A DNA stretch of 64,000 nt from Maylandia zebra (GCF_041146795.1 NC_135176.1:23003786-23067785); one strand, 5' to 3'. Shown: positions 1 through 11,230, numbered from the stretch's first letter. Numbers and translations are program-made. The notes: a model not told the origin generated them from the letters alone.

Positions 1-581
1 AACAACCAAAAAAAAAGAGAGTGCTGGCTCAATATAGACAAGATGACTTAACATCTGGGGAATAAAAGGATGTGGTTTCAACTGTAGTGTTCTGTGGTGT
101 AAATAATGATGTGAGAGTGAGTTTGAAGAAATTATGTACGCTAAATTTTCACCCATTAAACTCTGCCGTCCTGTCCATTTTCTTTCTCAGTTACTTCCTT
201 CAACCCGACAAGTGACAGATGACAGTTTTCCTTCATGAACTTGAAAGAAAAAAAAAATGTGGTAAATATTTTACTCCACTGGAAAAAAAAAACTGACATG
301 AAGAGCTGTCACTGATGGTTGATGCCATTTAAGCCTTTAAAAAAATAGTTATCAACTAGAATATCTATTTTTTACAGGAACAGCACACTTTACCCAAATG
401 TATTTAAGGCCATGTTGCACTAAAGATGGAAAAAACAGGCAAATGTAAATCACACTGTCAGTTTATCATTACTGTTTGTATCTAATATGAAACTTTCACA
501 CTGTTAGTTAATAGAAATGCTTTTGGCCCCATCATGTGGTCAGTGCTGATCACTGCATTAAATGCAAATCAAGCTTCGTCT
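1..581. other. AT-rich intergenic sequence with a recurring locus block
   Basis: No gene is recognised here. Around 527-580 lies a short block (GGCCCCATCATGTGG followed by CAGTGCTGATCACTGCATT) that recurs near 10.1, 26.9, 50.2, 56.5, 57.8 and 59.7 kb. It probably marks the edge of an ancestral duplicated receptor unit. The octamer-like word ATGCAAAT is also present at about 566-573. Confidence 0.5.
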
Positions 582-1355
582 TGTCTCAGAATCAGAATCA
601 GAAAGGGTTTTATTGCCAAATGTTGAGCGGGTTTACAACATTAGGAAATTGCTGCGGTGCTTCAGTGCAAACATGCTGTTATAAATTAAGCTTAAATAGA
701 CATGAAAATAAAAATGAGAATAAGAATTAAAAGTGCTAAGTAGATAGATAGATATATACATGATATATACATGAGTGCAGGTGGTGATCAGTGCCAAACA
801 TGGAATGATGCAGTGAACACAGCGTAGGGTCATGTGTTAGTGGTGGGAACAGTCATACGGTTATTGTTCGTGTGTCCAACAGCAGAGGGGAAGAAACTGT
901 TCTTATGGCGAGCGGTTCTGGTGCGAATGGACCGGAGCCTCCTGCCTGAGGGGAGCAGGTCAAACAGACTGTGTCCAGGGTGAGAAGGGTCCAGATGCTG
1001 CAGGATGAAGTGTAGGGCCATGTTGATGGCGTCATCTACAGACCTGTTGGCTCTGTATGCAAACTGCAGGGGGTCCAGGAGGGGGGCCGTGAGGGTCTTG
1101 AGATAGGAGAGAACCAGGCGCTCAAAAGACTTCATGACCACAGATGTCAGAGCCACGGGTCTGTAGTCATTTAGTCCAGTGATCCTAGGTTTCTTGGGGA
1201 CAGGGATTATGGTAGAGGACTTGAAGCAGGCAGGCACATGACGTGCCTGCAGTGAGGAGTTGAAAATGCCAGAAAACACTGGGGCCAGCTCGTTTGCACA
1301 GTGTCTGAGGGTGGCAGGAGACACACCGTCTGGGCCGGGAGCTTTTCGATTTCTG
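582..1355 (-). mobile_element. Truncated LINE (CR1/L2-like), reverse transcriptase fragment
   Basis: The minus strand encodes a broken non-LTR reverse transcriptase. The reading begins with GPDGVSP near 1350, then FNSSL, VPACFK, IPVPKK and [20 protein letters not shown], then [19 protein letters not shown], which are the finger and palm blocks of the CR1/L2-type enzyme. It then jumps straight to the extreme C-terminal block [10 protein letters not shown], so the catalytic FADD region is missing through an internal deletion. The part at 582-830 is its 3' untranslated end with the AGAATCAGAA tail typical of fish LINEs. It lies downstream of receptor A on the same strand and is not a host gene. 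The clade assignment is from motif memory, not from an alignment. Confidence 0.85.
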
Positions 1356-1375
1356 TTCTTTCCCTGTACTAGCCA

Positions 1376-1771
1376 ACATTACAGATTGTCACAGACCAAT
1401 TGATAATGATAAAGTAATACAAATAAAGAAAATGTAAAAAAGAAAGAAAAATCAACTTGTGCATTAAGTAAAATGCAGCATTATTTCTCTTATCTGTTAT
1501 GCTTGCTTTTGTTGTAATAACGTTTATGGATAAAACAACCAACAAACATTCCTATCAGTGCTGCATTTGTGTCACATAAAATATTTTAATTAAAATGTTA
1601 CTTAGTCAATTAGAGTTCTTTCTACAATGAAACAGGATAATATGTAAATTCATTGCCAGCTGCCTCGTGTGCCCTTCATGTTTTTCTTATTGTTGCTTCA
1701 TAAGAATGAGTGAGCATTTATTATTATGGATCATCTACTATGATTTGTAATAATGAACAAACAAGCCATTG
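1376..1771. other. AT-rich intergenic gap
   Basis: This stretch lies between the LINE remnant and the end of the receptor A transcript. I see no coding potential and no repeat that I recognise. Confidence 0.4.
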
Positions 1772-1978
1772 TTATGCATGATACCGATTCTGTAGTTGCA
1801 CACTGACCTCTGTGCAGCTACAGCAGTGGTGGTTTAGCAGCTCAGTGAAAACAGGATATAGTTTGTGGTTTCTAAGGTCACATTGTGAAGAGTAGCTGTG
1901 ATGCTTGAGGCACGGCTCACATTTCCTAAACAAAACACAATGTAAGCAAAGCACCAACACTGCTGACCAGAGCCTTGT

Positions 1979-1984
1979 TTTAAT
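1979..1984 (-). terminator. Probable polyadenylation signal of receptor A (ATTAAA)
   Basis: The minus strand reads ATTAAA just before a block (TTGGATATTAAAACAAGGC) homologous to the region holding AATAAA downstream of receptors B (11532) and F (61311). This places the end of the receptor A transcript near 1960, giving a 3'UTR of about 0.5 kb that contains a MITE. Confidence 0.45.
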
Positions 1985-2123
1985 ATCCAAGGATATCTCA
2001 TATGAACTATATTTTATCATACACATCAAAACATACACTACCAAGCAAAATTGTAAAACATTATTAAAAGAATAAAAATTATAAATGTGCAGACTTGTAA
2101 ATAAGTAATAATGTATGGGCAGA

Positions 2124-2404
2124 CCCATATGGAAAAGATATATATAAATCTTATAAAGTTTGTATCTGTCTTGTGTGAAACTTGTATGAAAAGCATATAA
2201 GAGAGAAAACAGATATAAGATCCCTTGAAAATTTATATAATGAAACTTGTATGTTTTGGATACTTACTAAAACAATGTATGAAAGTAATGAGAAAGTGGC
2301 CACTTTCATGAGTAAATCATGTAAGCCTTATATGATTTACTCATGAAAGTGGCCACTTTCATGAGTAATCACATTTAATTTTTACTATTTCTTTTCCATA
2401 TGGG
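2124..2404. mobile_element. MITE with 15-bp terminal inverted repeats in the receptor A 3'UTR
   Basis: The ends form perfect inverted repeats, CCCATATGGAAAAGA at 2124-2138 and its complement at 2390-2404. Inside, two 29-bp arms (2292-2320 and 2332-2360) are perfect inverted repeats around an 11-nt loop, and each arm contains the self-palindrome AAAGTGGCCACTTT. The element sits between the receptor A stop codon and its likely poly(A) site, so the mRNA would carry a very stable hairpin. The superfamily is unknown because I could not see a clear target duplication. Confidence 0.7.
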
Positions 2405-2472
2405 GACGCAGCATGGTGGCGTGGTGGTTCGCACTGTTTCCTCCAAATAAGAAAGCCCTCAGACTGACTCCC

Positions 2473-5287
2473 TCATCTGGCTGTGGCCTTTGTGTGAGTG
2501 ATGTTTTCTTCATATACAATTTTGGAGTAAAAAATGTTATTTACAGCAACATCTGAAAGAAGTAACAACAGAAATGTAAATGTGGTTTCGTCACATCGTG
2601 TTAATGATGCATTAAAAGCTTGTAAAAACAGTCCAAGTGTTAAAGTATCATACCGCACAGTAGTGATGTAACAGAAATAATTCATCAAACATAATTTTCC
2701 TGCTTTACTATATTACTTTCTTTAATGTTTAATATACTGTATATGTGCATACATACTGATTTGACAAAGTTTTTGTTAATTTTCAGAATTCAGAGAGACA
2801 AATAAAGACATGAGATAACATCTCTTACCTTTATTAACAGTAAAAAGTAAAGTGAGAAGTAGAGCGGCAACACTTGTTAGTACAACCACAATCACCACAG
2901 AAACTGGAGAATTTGTACCTAGAAAAATCAAATATGAATGCTTTAAGAGTTGAGATCATGTAAATGCTGGATGGTACATAAAGAGTTACAACAATTCGCT
3001 GTACTAGATTTGTCCTTGCTTTTAATACAGCAGACTGTTAAATTTCTGAAAGCCAACCTATCCATACAGGTGGAAGCTATAGATAAAAACTTTTTATATT
3101 TCCATGAAATACAAACCTGTACAGCTTATAAGGTGGATGACGGTTTGTTCAATGCCTCAAGGCCTCAAGCCACTTGCAATTTATGTTTCAGTATCTGTAA
3201 AGTAACTGGTCTATAGAACATTGTTCTAATTACATAAATAACTTAATTTAGAACAATGCCTATAAATACATAAACTAAACAAAAAAAATTTAAAAATATA
3301 AAATAAATGAATATTTAAGTATAACATTTTTTATATTACCTGCACATCTTATAAGGTGGATGATGGTTTGTTCTCTGCTTATATTGTTTTGAACGATACA
3401 CATCAGCTTTCCCATCAGTTCACCATGTAAGCTGATGGTAACATTTGAAATGCTGTGGTTTTCTGCAATCTTGGGTTGGGTTTTTATCAACAGGTTATCA
3501 TCTAAAAGCAAGATGAACTCTACTTCATCTCCTTCAGAGGAAAAACTGACTGTCTTTTGTTCTGGTGACAAACAGACCTGAGATACAGCAGGTTTTGACA
3601 CAAGAGCTGAAAGACAAATATAGTCAGCAGTGTCAGTTGCAATATAACATTCACTGACAGCACTGCAAACTGTAAGGCCTATGTACACCTAAATGAGAGA
3701 TACATGTAGATACTAGGTATTATGTATGTGTCTGAAAAAATACAATAAATAACCAGCAATACTGCATGAAAGAATATATATCAAGATCCATTATGAATAT
3801 AATCCAGGAAGTTTGTTCATATAGGTCTCCACAAAATGTATTTAAAAAATGCAGATTGCAAATTTTGCAAAATCTTCAGACATTTTGCTCAACAAAATGA
3901 CAAAATAAATATAGCGTGTTTTTCAATTTTGAAGATATTTTCTTTCTTAACTTTTAATTTGATAAAATACATTAAAGAACACTACCTGCACAGCTTGTAA
4001 GGTGGATGATTGTTTGTTCTCTGCTGACAATGTTTTGAGCAACACATGTCAGGTTTCCCATCAGCTGACCAGGTAAGTTGATGGTGACATTTGAAATGTT
4101 GTTGTTTTCTTTACCGTTGGCTGTAGGCTGTAATTTTGTCTTATTGTCCACAGACAAAATTAATTCTGCTTCATCTCCTTCAGAGGAGCAGCTGACTGTC
4201 ATCTGTTTGCGTGACAAACACACCTGAGATACAGCTGGTTCTGACACAGGAGCTGAAAGACAAACATATAGTCACTTACAGAGGCAGTACCAGTTGCAAC
4301 ACAAGATCAACTGCCAGATCATCTCTTGCTATATAATCTTTATAAGTGCGTACACATGTGTTTGAAATGTGTGCACAAAAATCAATATTTGACAACTCAT
4401 ATAATGTACAGCCACCAGCAATAACAATGATCAGCATAATCTGAAAACTCTGTTCATGTACGTATTTGCAAAAACTGTCTAACAAACTACAGGTTTTGAA
4501 TTTTGGACCTGACACACACTGCTTAACACCTTCATCCTTTTTCAAGATGAATAAAATGTATTTTTCTTTTTTTTAATTTCTGGTTTTAGATCTGTAACAC
4601 ATTTTGTTTTTATGTTACTGCACATAAATTTGAAGAGAATATGTTTTTAGTCTTACCGAGTATATGTAGATGGATGTTAACTGTGTGAAATAACACACCG
4701 TCAGTAGAACTGTGTGTTTCCATGCTGTACTCTCCAGAGTCATGTTTTGTTGCTTTTTCGAGCTTCAATGTACCATTTGGGAAAACTATAGTACGATTCT
4801 TGTATTTTTCATTGAGACTAATTAATGTATCACTTATTAAGGTTAAAATTTTTTCTGTACTCTTTTTCAAGCTTGTCTTCATATGTGGTTTAGTAGGTAT
4901 GTAAAAAACGAGTGGTTCTCCTAAAACTCCAAAACACGTCTGGGGTCCAGGTTCAGTTAGATTGCATTCTGAAGACCCTGGTAAGAAAATGAATAAATAA
5001 AGACATGCAAAAATAGAAATTAATAATGTCATTTGTTTAATAAATAGAAATTGCTGTATATAAAACATTTGTGTTTCTCATTATTGACAAAACTTATATC
5101 CCTAAAAACACCAGACCACATATTAAATAATAAGCTAAAATGACAAAAATTCCATTGTTCCATTGTTTAATAAAATTGTTTTATGAATGACTTCAAAATA
5201 TGCGCTTAGTTTATTAAAAGGTTGATGCGTACTTTGTCCCACAGCAGTCACTGCCAAAGCTACTGTGATCACGTAGATCGAAATCAT
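2473..5287 (-). CDS. Receptor A: CD2/SLAM-like Ig receptor, V-C2-C2-TM-tail
   Basis: A single-pass leukocyte surface receptor is predicted, 359 residues long. Exons on the minus strand are: signal 5233-5290 (ATG at 5287; MISIYVITVALAVTAVGQ), V domain 4657-4977, first C2 3986-4252, second C2 3340-3606, transmembrane 2829-2918 (VVIVVVLTSVAALLLTLLF) and tail 2473-2552. All have AG/GT borders and phase 1 introns. The V domain shows the DSGEY signature and N-glycosylation sites (NLT, NRT, NGT). The first C2 has the four-cysteine pattern typical of the CD2 family (VCLS, VSCSSEG, LTCVAQN, HLTSC). In the second C2 the VSC cysteine is Phe (codon 3542-3544), so one disulfide is lost. The tail is diverged but keeps an ITIM-like IFYSKI. 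The family call rests on domain pattern, and CD48- or 2B4-like naming would be equally acceptable. Confidence 0.82.
3114..3152 (-). pseudogene. Relic of a third C2 exon in receptor A
   Basis: The minus strand still reads EQTVIHLISCTG followed by a GT, the end of a C2 exon like those at 3340-3606 and 3986-4252. The rest of the exon (about 230 bases) is missing, replaced by unrelated sequence after TTGAACAAAC. It shows that the locus once had a third C2 exon, or that C2 exon ends were duplicated. It cannot be spliced as an exon because it has no acceptor. Confidence 0.65.
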
Positions 5288-5529
5288 TTTCTGTTGAGAC
5301 AGAATCAGAATATCAGAAACAACAAAGACATTTATTATTTCGTGTTGTGCATGTGTAGTGTACAGCCAAATTCAGTTGTATCTAGAAATAGACACTTTAA
5401 TAAACACTTCACTTGGATAATATAGATTATGTGTGTATGGATTATCTACATAGTAGATCAACAGGAGTTTATACATGCATATAGGCCAACTGTTTACATG
5501 CCATGACAACAGTCAAAGAAGTCACTCAC

Positions 5530-5655
5530 CACATTTAAAATATGTCTCTTTTGCAGTTTATTGCCTGTGAATTCCTCACTGGCACCTGGGTGATACGCTC
5601 TTGTGTTTTTCAGTTGTGCGGCGAGAATGATGGAAGAAGTTATTTGCATTGAGTA
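5530..5655 (-). other. 5'UTR exon and promoter region of receptor A
   Basis: A good donor (TGTG|GTGAGTGAC) ends a non-coding exon at 5530, about 240 bases upstream of the signal exon. The same donor word ends the corresponding exons at 16824 (B), 40047 (D), 55462 (E) and 63871 (F). An octamer motif ATGCAAAT lies on the minus strand at 5642-5649. This is the Oct-1/Oct-2 site common in lymphoid promoters. The transcription start is not defined. Confidence 0.55.
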
Positions 5656-5659
5656 TTAA

Positions 5660-6360
5660 TGAAGCTTATGCGTAATAAGGAAGATCTGTAACTATACATC
5701 TGTCTACTACCTGAGTGTTCACTGGCTAGTATTTGCTTTTCACCACTTCCACTTTGTCACACTATCAAGCTCATTGCTGACATCACTGGTCTGTACCAAT
5801 AATCTCTCTGCCCTCCATCTTTAAGCCAATCAGCCTCCAGTCTACGTGTTTTAAATCTCACTCCATATTTGTCATACTCCCTTCCAGACTCCTTTACTCA
5901 AAACACTTCCTCCCAATCTTCGCCTCTTTCACGTTACTCAGAGCTCTATCCAAGCTCAGAGGAGTCGTGCGTAATTCCTATGACACTGGGAATTCATTTA
6001 TAATTGGCAATCAGAGTCAAATTGCCAATTGAACTATGTTGATCAAAAGAATCATGTTGAATTCATTGTTAGAATCTCTCTTTACTTAACTAAAGTACTA
6101 GAAGTACTAGACTTATTGTGAATGCAGTTACTGAGCATTACATTGATTTCAATTGATATTTATGTTGATTTAACAATATGCTTTGCTATACCCTTTCTCT
6201 CATATTATTAAAAAATGTTCATTCTTATTTTTTGTGTACTTTTCATTTACATGTACCAGGACAAGGAGCCACAATAACCTGAGCAATAGATGAGAACTGG
6301 ATGTAAAAAATGCAGATAAACCACTTAATATCCGATTAGCCTGTAGTGCTCGCTATGAAC
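5660..6360. other. Intergenic sequence upstream of receptor A
   Basis: No gene seen. The stretch 5740-5950 is CT-rich and has the look of an old interspersed repeat, but I could not assign it. Confidence 0.35.
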
Positions 6361-6369
6361 AGCTGGTGG

Positions 6370-6670
6370 TGCATGCCAACATTTGTGTGTGTGTGTCACG
6401 TGCGGCTGGACCAGACAAATTGACACTAAGAGTCCTGAAAGCCTCCAGAGTTTTTCAACTCTTCAACAGCAAGTACAACTAAATCATCCCTTGTTATATC
6501 AGTTCCTCAAAAAAGAAACACAATCACAACAAATTACTTCAGAGTTGCAGCGTTTGGTGATTCTCAGGTCCATAAAGGCTGCTCTGACCTTATACAGTTT
6601 GAACCAAACACCAAAACAGATTCGTGGATGAAGCAGTGGCCCTGGTGTGTAGCTCTGCATTGACACTATG
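6370..6670 (+). mobile_element. Decayed LINE reverse transcriptase fragment
   Basis: Shifting plus-strand frames give GPDKLTLRVLKA near 6410, then a weak VFQLFNS block, and finally NRFVDEAVALV near 6620, matching the GPDxIPxRVLK and NRSVDDAI blocks of the CR1/L2-type enzyme found intact at 42.2 kb. Several frameshifts separate them. It is a dead fragment. Confidence 0.55.
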
Positions 6671-6719
6671 AACATACTATGTGCACTTTCTTATTTATCA
6701 TGGAAATGTGTAACTATCT

Positions 6720-7340
6720 ATCACTATAGCTCCCTGTTATATTCTGAACTGTCCAGATACTCCTTTTCCAAGTTGTGTTAAGAATATTATTTTGAGGATT
6801 TTTTATTTGTTTGTTTGTTCTTTTAAAACAAAGATATAGCACTAGATACTTATGTAAACCCCTAAAAGTTGAATATCATATCATTTATCTCATCAAGTAT
6901 GTCTGTCTGTGCCTGCCTGACACAAACTGCACTGAGTAGCAGATGTCTTAAAATAGGCTTAACTTACTGTTGATGCCACGACCTGGTGCTATATACTAAA
7001 GAACAGCGTGGCAGACAGCCTGAACCTGTGCTCTTTATCTCAGGATTAATGTCAACTGTTTATTTTATGTTTTTAGTTTTTCTATATCGTGCAATGTACA
7101 TTTATCACTATAGTCTGCATTACAAACATTTATGAAAAGAAGCAAAAGGAAGTATCAGTTAAATCAGTTAACACCCTGGTGTAAAAACCACATTAGTTTA
7201 AAGTCACAACTCTTTCCTTTTTCAGTTTCTCTGCTACAGACACACAAACATGTATGTTCCAAGGCAGACAGCACAAATCTGTGATCTTCATCTCAGGATT
7301 TATGTCAAGAGATAGAGAAAAGTCTGTTCAAACACATTTA
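6720..7340. repeat. Direct duplication, copy 1 (see 9300-9870)
   Basis: About 600 bases here recur at 9300-9870 in the same orientation, sharing for example GCGTGGCAGACAGCCTGAAC, AAGAAGCAAAAGGAAGTATC and CACAACTCTTTCCTTTTTCAG. The end of the block (from about 7198) also matches blocks at 19.1, 26.7, 35.0 and 51.6 kb, where they lie at or near receptor 3' ends. It is non-coding. Confidence 0.7.
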
Positions 7341-7829
7341 TGTATAAACATTTGAGGGACTAACATGTTTATTTTAAGACACAAAGAAAGAACACACACA
7401 CAGATATATTAGATGAAATAAATTCAAAAGCAATGTGATTACAGCACCTTAAAACTAGCTAAATGATCTGGTACAAAATTACTAAATTTCCCAGAGGAAC
7501 TGACCCAAGGGATTAATACAATTCTATCTAAAAAGAAAAAAAACCATGTCACTTCAAAAGGCTAACATTCCAAGGAGCATTTCTGTTGCACTTTTGAGTG
7601 TTAAAGCTACTAATCAATACTTTGCTGAAGATTTTCACGTACACTCATGGAGATTGTTGGAGTTGCATGTTGCCTTTCCAATTCCAATCATATTTCAAAT
7701 ACACTGGGACAAAATTGTGTTTCTCAGGGCCAGGATCTGAGCAACATGGAGACCACACAACACAAAGAAATAAACACAAGGAAAGATTAAAAATAAATAT
7801 GTATAAAAGATGGCTTATTTTGTGAATGT
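7341..7829. other. Intergenic relic of a receptor 3' region
   Basis: Around 7360-7420 (TTATTTTAAGACACAAAGAAAGAAC) the sequence matches 26757-26790, 35059-35090 and 50046-50070. In genes D and E the similar block carries the poly(A) signal. No Ig exon remains beside it here, so I read it as the leftover end of a lost receptor copy. The rest is unassigned. Confidence 0.4.
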
Positions 7830-9290
7830 TACAGTGAGTTTAGCAGCCTTATTGCCTCTGGAACAAAGCTGTTTCACACTATTATTGATTTCATGAACTA
7901 ATATCTCCTACCAGATGCCAGGATATTGACAAACTATAACAAACTATAAATTGGGCATAAATGACAAATAGTGCAACTTTGGATGAACCTTAGATATTCA
8001 TCTTAATAGTACAAATTGAGTAGTGCAACTTGTATGTGAGTAGGACGTGAATGATAACAGTGGGTTATTTCACAGAGTGGCAGCTTGAAGAATTTGAACA
8101 GTTTATGTCCAGGATGTGAGAGGTCTGCAGATGTTTTCTTCCTGTTTCCTAACCCTGGACGTGTACAGATCAGGACTGGTGATCTCTCTGCAGACCTGGT
8201 TGTCTGTTGCAGTCTGGCCCTGTCCTGTGTCAGGACTTAACTGAACCAGACAATGATTAATGTGCACAGGACAGACTGGATGATGGCAGTGTACAAGATG
8301 GCCAACAGCTCTTGTGGCAGGTTGAACTTGCTAGAAGTACAAACTCTGCTGGGCCTAGGGTATACAGTATATGAAGACCACTTGAAACTCAGTGAAAAGG
8401 TGGATCTGTCAAGGTCTGTGTGCAGGGAGGCAGAAAAGGACCCAAAATACAGACTCAACACAGAGGCAAAACTTAAACTCAAAATGGCAGCTTTAATGCT
8501 GGACACAAGAAAAACTAAACTTGAATATACAAAACAAACTTGGCAGGCACTGACAAACAGAAACATGGGGCTTAAATACACCGAGGTATAACGAGGAAAA
8601 TGAGACACAGAAGGAAAGCACAGCTGGGAGTAATTAGACTGGACGAGACAAGGGAAGCAAAACTAGAAACACTGACATGAGACATGGACCTTCAAAGTAA
8701 AACAGGAAACACACTGATTGAACTCTAGACATGTAAACTTGATAGAGACCAGGGAGACAGAACACAGAGACCTGAAACGTGGGACAGAAAGGCACAGAGT
8801 GGACACAACATGGAACACCTTTTGACAAAACCTAAGAACTAAGACCTTAACAGCCATAACTGCAACCTAGGATAATAATAATAATAATATAATATTATCT
8901 CCACAGTCTTGTACAGGTTAAGCTTCCGGTGGTTCTGACTGCACCTCCTGCCTGTATGCAGACTCGTTGCTGTTCTGGATCAGATCGATGATGGTGGTAT
9001 CATCCGTCAACTACAGGAGTTTCACAGATGGTTGTCCTGAGGTGCAGTCATTAGTGTAGAGGAAGAGGAGCAGCGGGGGAAAAAAAAACCCCTGGCGGCA
9101 AGTAATGATGATGTGTGGAGGTGGACACACTAACTTGGGTGAACTTCTAGTAAAGGGTGTCTGGCATGACAGTGTTGAAAGTTGAGCTAAAGTCCACGAA
9201 CAGTTGGTCCATCGACGGTTGGTCAAAATGATGCAGGCCAAGTCTCATATTAACTGCATTACCAGCAGACCTGTTCACCCAGTAAGCAGC
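7830..9290 (-). mobile_element. LINE remnant split by a dispersed repeat
   Basis: The minus strand at 8890-9290 gives reverse-transcriptase words with frameshifts (NRSAGNAVNMRLG, then QLFVDFSSTFNTVMP, then a PGVFFSPAAP block). The part at 7830-8370 looks like the C-terminal and 3' end of the same element. The two parts are separated at about 8420-8870 by a dispersed repeat, so that repeat probably inserted into an already old LINE. Nothing here is intact. Confidence 0.6.
8420..8870. repeat. Dispersed repeat, related to 36370-36990
   Basis: The sequence runs GACCCAAAATACAGACTC ... GGGGCTTAAATACACCGAGG ... AGCACAGCTGGGAGTAATTAGA and resembles the repeat at 36370-36990 and, in the other orientation, 34690-34830. 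Open frames on either strand are accidental. I think it is a non-autonomous element, but its superfamily is not clear. Confidence 0.5.
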
Positions 9291-9299
9291 TGTCAGGTA

Positions 9300-9870
9300 A
9301 TCACTATGGCTGCCTGTTAGATACTGAACCCTCTAGATACTCCTGCTTCAGTTCTGTTAAGAATATGATGATGGAGAATTTTGTTTATTGTTTTTAAACA
9401 AAGATACTGTAATAGATACTTATGAAAACACAAAAATTGCATATCATATCATTTATCCCATGTAGTATGTGTGCCTGTGACTGCCTGACACCAACTGCAC
9501 AAGGTAGCTGATGTTTTAAAATAGGCTTAAGTCACTGCCACAGCGTGGCAGACAGCCTGAACCTGTGCTCTTCATCACTCACAAGATTAATGTCAACTGT
9601 TTACTTTGTTTTTTTATGTCCTGCAATGTACATTTATCACTATAGTCTGCATCACAAAAGTTTGTGGAAAAGAAGCAAAAGGAAGTATCAGTTAACATCC
9701 TGGTGTGAAAACCACATTACATTAAAGCCACAACTCTTTCCTTTTTCAGTGACTCTGCTACAGACACACTAATGTCTGAATGTTCTGAAGTACTGCGTGG
9801 CAGACAGCACGAACCGGATTTATGTCAAGAGATTAAGAAAAGTCTGTTCACACACATTTATGTATAAACA
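9300..9870. repeat. Direct duplication, copy 2 (see 6720-7340)
   Basis: Second copy of the intergenic block at 6720-7340, about 2.6 kb away in the same orientation. It holds small deletions relative to copy 1, including the word GCGCCACGACCTGGTG region. The word GCGTGGCAGACAGC occurs twice near here (9544 and 9796). Confidence 0.7.
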
Positions 9871-10640
9871 TTTGAGTGAAGCAAAACTCATATGTAAAAC
9901 TGAGAGCCAGTATAATGAATGGGCAAGTTGCAACTGATGGCTTGTCTTTATTCTCAGCAGCTTCAGAAAAACATTCATTGTCTTATAAATAACACCTTTC
10001 TGTGCACATAGTTACAGATTTGTCTCCACGTTTACAAATCAAACTTTTAAATCTTAGTGAATTTCACAAGATCTTGCAGATCACGTGCTCTGCATTTTAT
10101 TGCTTTTAGTTAACTGTAAAAACTTTGGCTCCACCATGTGATGAGTGCTGATACTATGCGTTTTTACATTTACTACTAAAGGCTACAGCTTTTACTAGAT
10201 CATCACAAGAATTATCACTAATCACCAACTAATACACGTAAAGGAATGCAAGGTTATTACAGCGTTGTCCCTTTCTACATTATGCTTGGCTTAAACGTAA
10301 TGGTTTGTATGATTGAGATACATACAGAGAATAAATGTAACACTTTGAGACAGATTTATGTAAAACATGAGGAGAGCACAGATTTTATTGTACTATTGTA
10401 CAAATATTACTGGAAATCTAAATGTTGGTCAACAAGCTTCAAAGCATTTATTATCATTGCATTTGAAAATACAACAAAATTTTAATTGCATCACCAGGTT
10501 GCCGACCAAACGCACACAGTTATACGTGTCTCACAAAGTCCACTTACTGACTTTTTCATACATGTCAAGCATATAACATAAATTATTGATGGATTTATGT
10601 CACCTTACACAATATACTGAAACTATATTAAAATACTGCT
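9871..10640. other. Intergenic sequence with locus block
   Basis: No gene. The stretch 10125-10245 (CTCCACCATGTGATGAGTGCTGAT onwards) is a diverged copy of the recurring upstream block listed at position 527. Short open frames are uninformative. Confidence 0.4.
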
Positions 10641-10689
10641 TAGAAGAACTGCCTGCAGGGGAGTTTGTGCCCTTCATGTTTTTGTATTG

Positions 10690-11230
10690 CTTGATGTCTC
10701 TGTTGGTTCTCAGTCATCCAAAACACAAGCCGAGCAACAAAGCATATGCTGTGCAGTACAGAGAGCTCTACATTGGAGAAGCCGCATAGCCACTCGACAA
10801 ATACGTGACACAACATAGAAGAGCCACCACGACAGGTCAAGACTCAGCTGTACCTCTGCACCTAAAGGACAAAGTCACTCTTTCAGGGATACCAATGTTC
10901 ATATTTTGGACTGAAAAGACAGATGGTTGGTTTGAAAGAGGAGCTAAATAGACCATCTATGTCCACTGTGAACGGCCACCTTTGAACAGAGTGAGCAGCT
11001 TATGACACCAACTGTCAGCTACCCACAATGCAGTCCTGAGATCCCTCAATAGGTCACATGATAGGGTAAAGGTCTTACAGTGGTTTCATCCAAAACCTCT
11101 GATGGTAATGGCCCACGCCTTTTTACACACTATGGCTAATGTCATGTCGCAGATGATTAATAGTGGGTCAATGATCACCTCCTAAGGGATAGCCCCTACT
11201 AGGGACTGGGACTTTCCACCTGATGAGAGG
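10690..11230 (+). mobile_element. Penelope-like element, GIY-YIG endonuclease end (decayed)
   Basis: The plus strand encodes ELYIGEAA, then PLDKYVTQHRRATTTGQDSAVPLHLKD and WFERGAK*TIYV, which are the GIY-YIG endonuclease blocks found at the C-terminus of Penelope-like retroelements in fish. There are in-frame stops and frame slips. The reverse transcriptase part is absent here. A separate copy carrying the reverse transcriptase part lies on the other strand at 16990-17960. Confidence 0.75.

Noticed and set aside
4722..4904. Plus-strand open frames opposite the V exons (also 15925-16185 and 25084-25302)
   Set aside because: They are the complement of conserved V exons. The minus-strand reading explains the conservation.
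8237..8608. Overlapping 112- and 123-codon frames on opposite strands
   Set aside because: They span the junction of a LINE remnant and a dispersed repeat, and neither resembles a protein.
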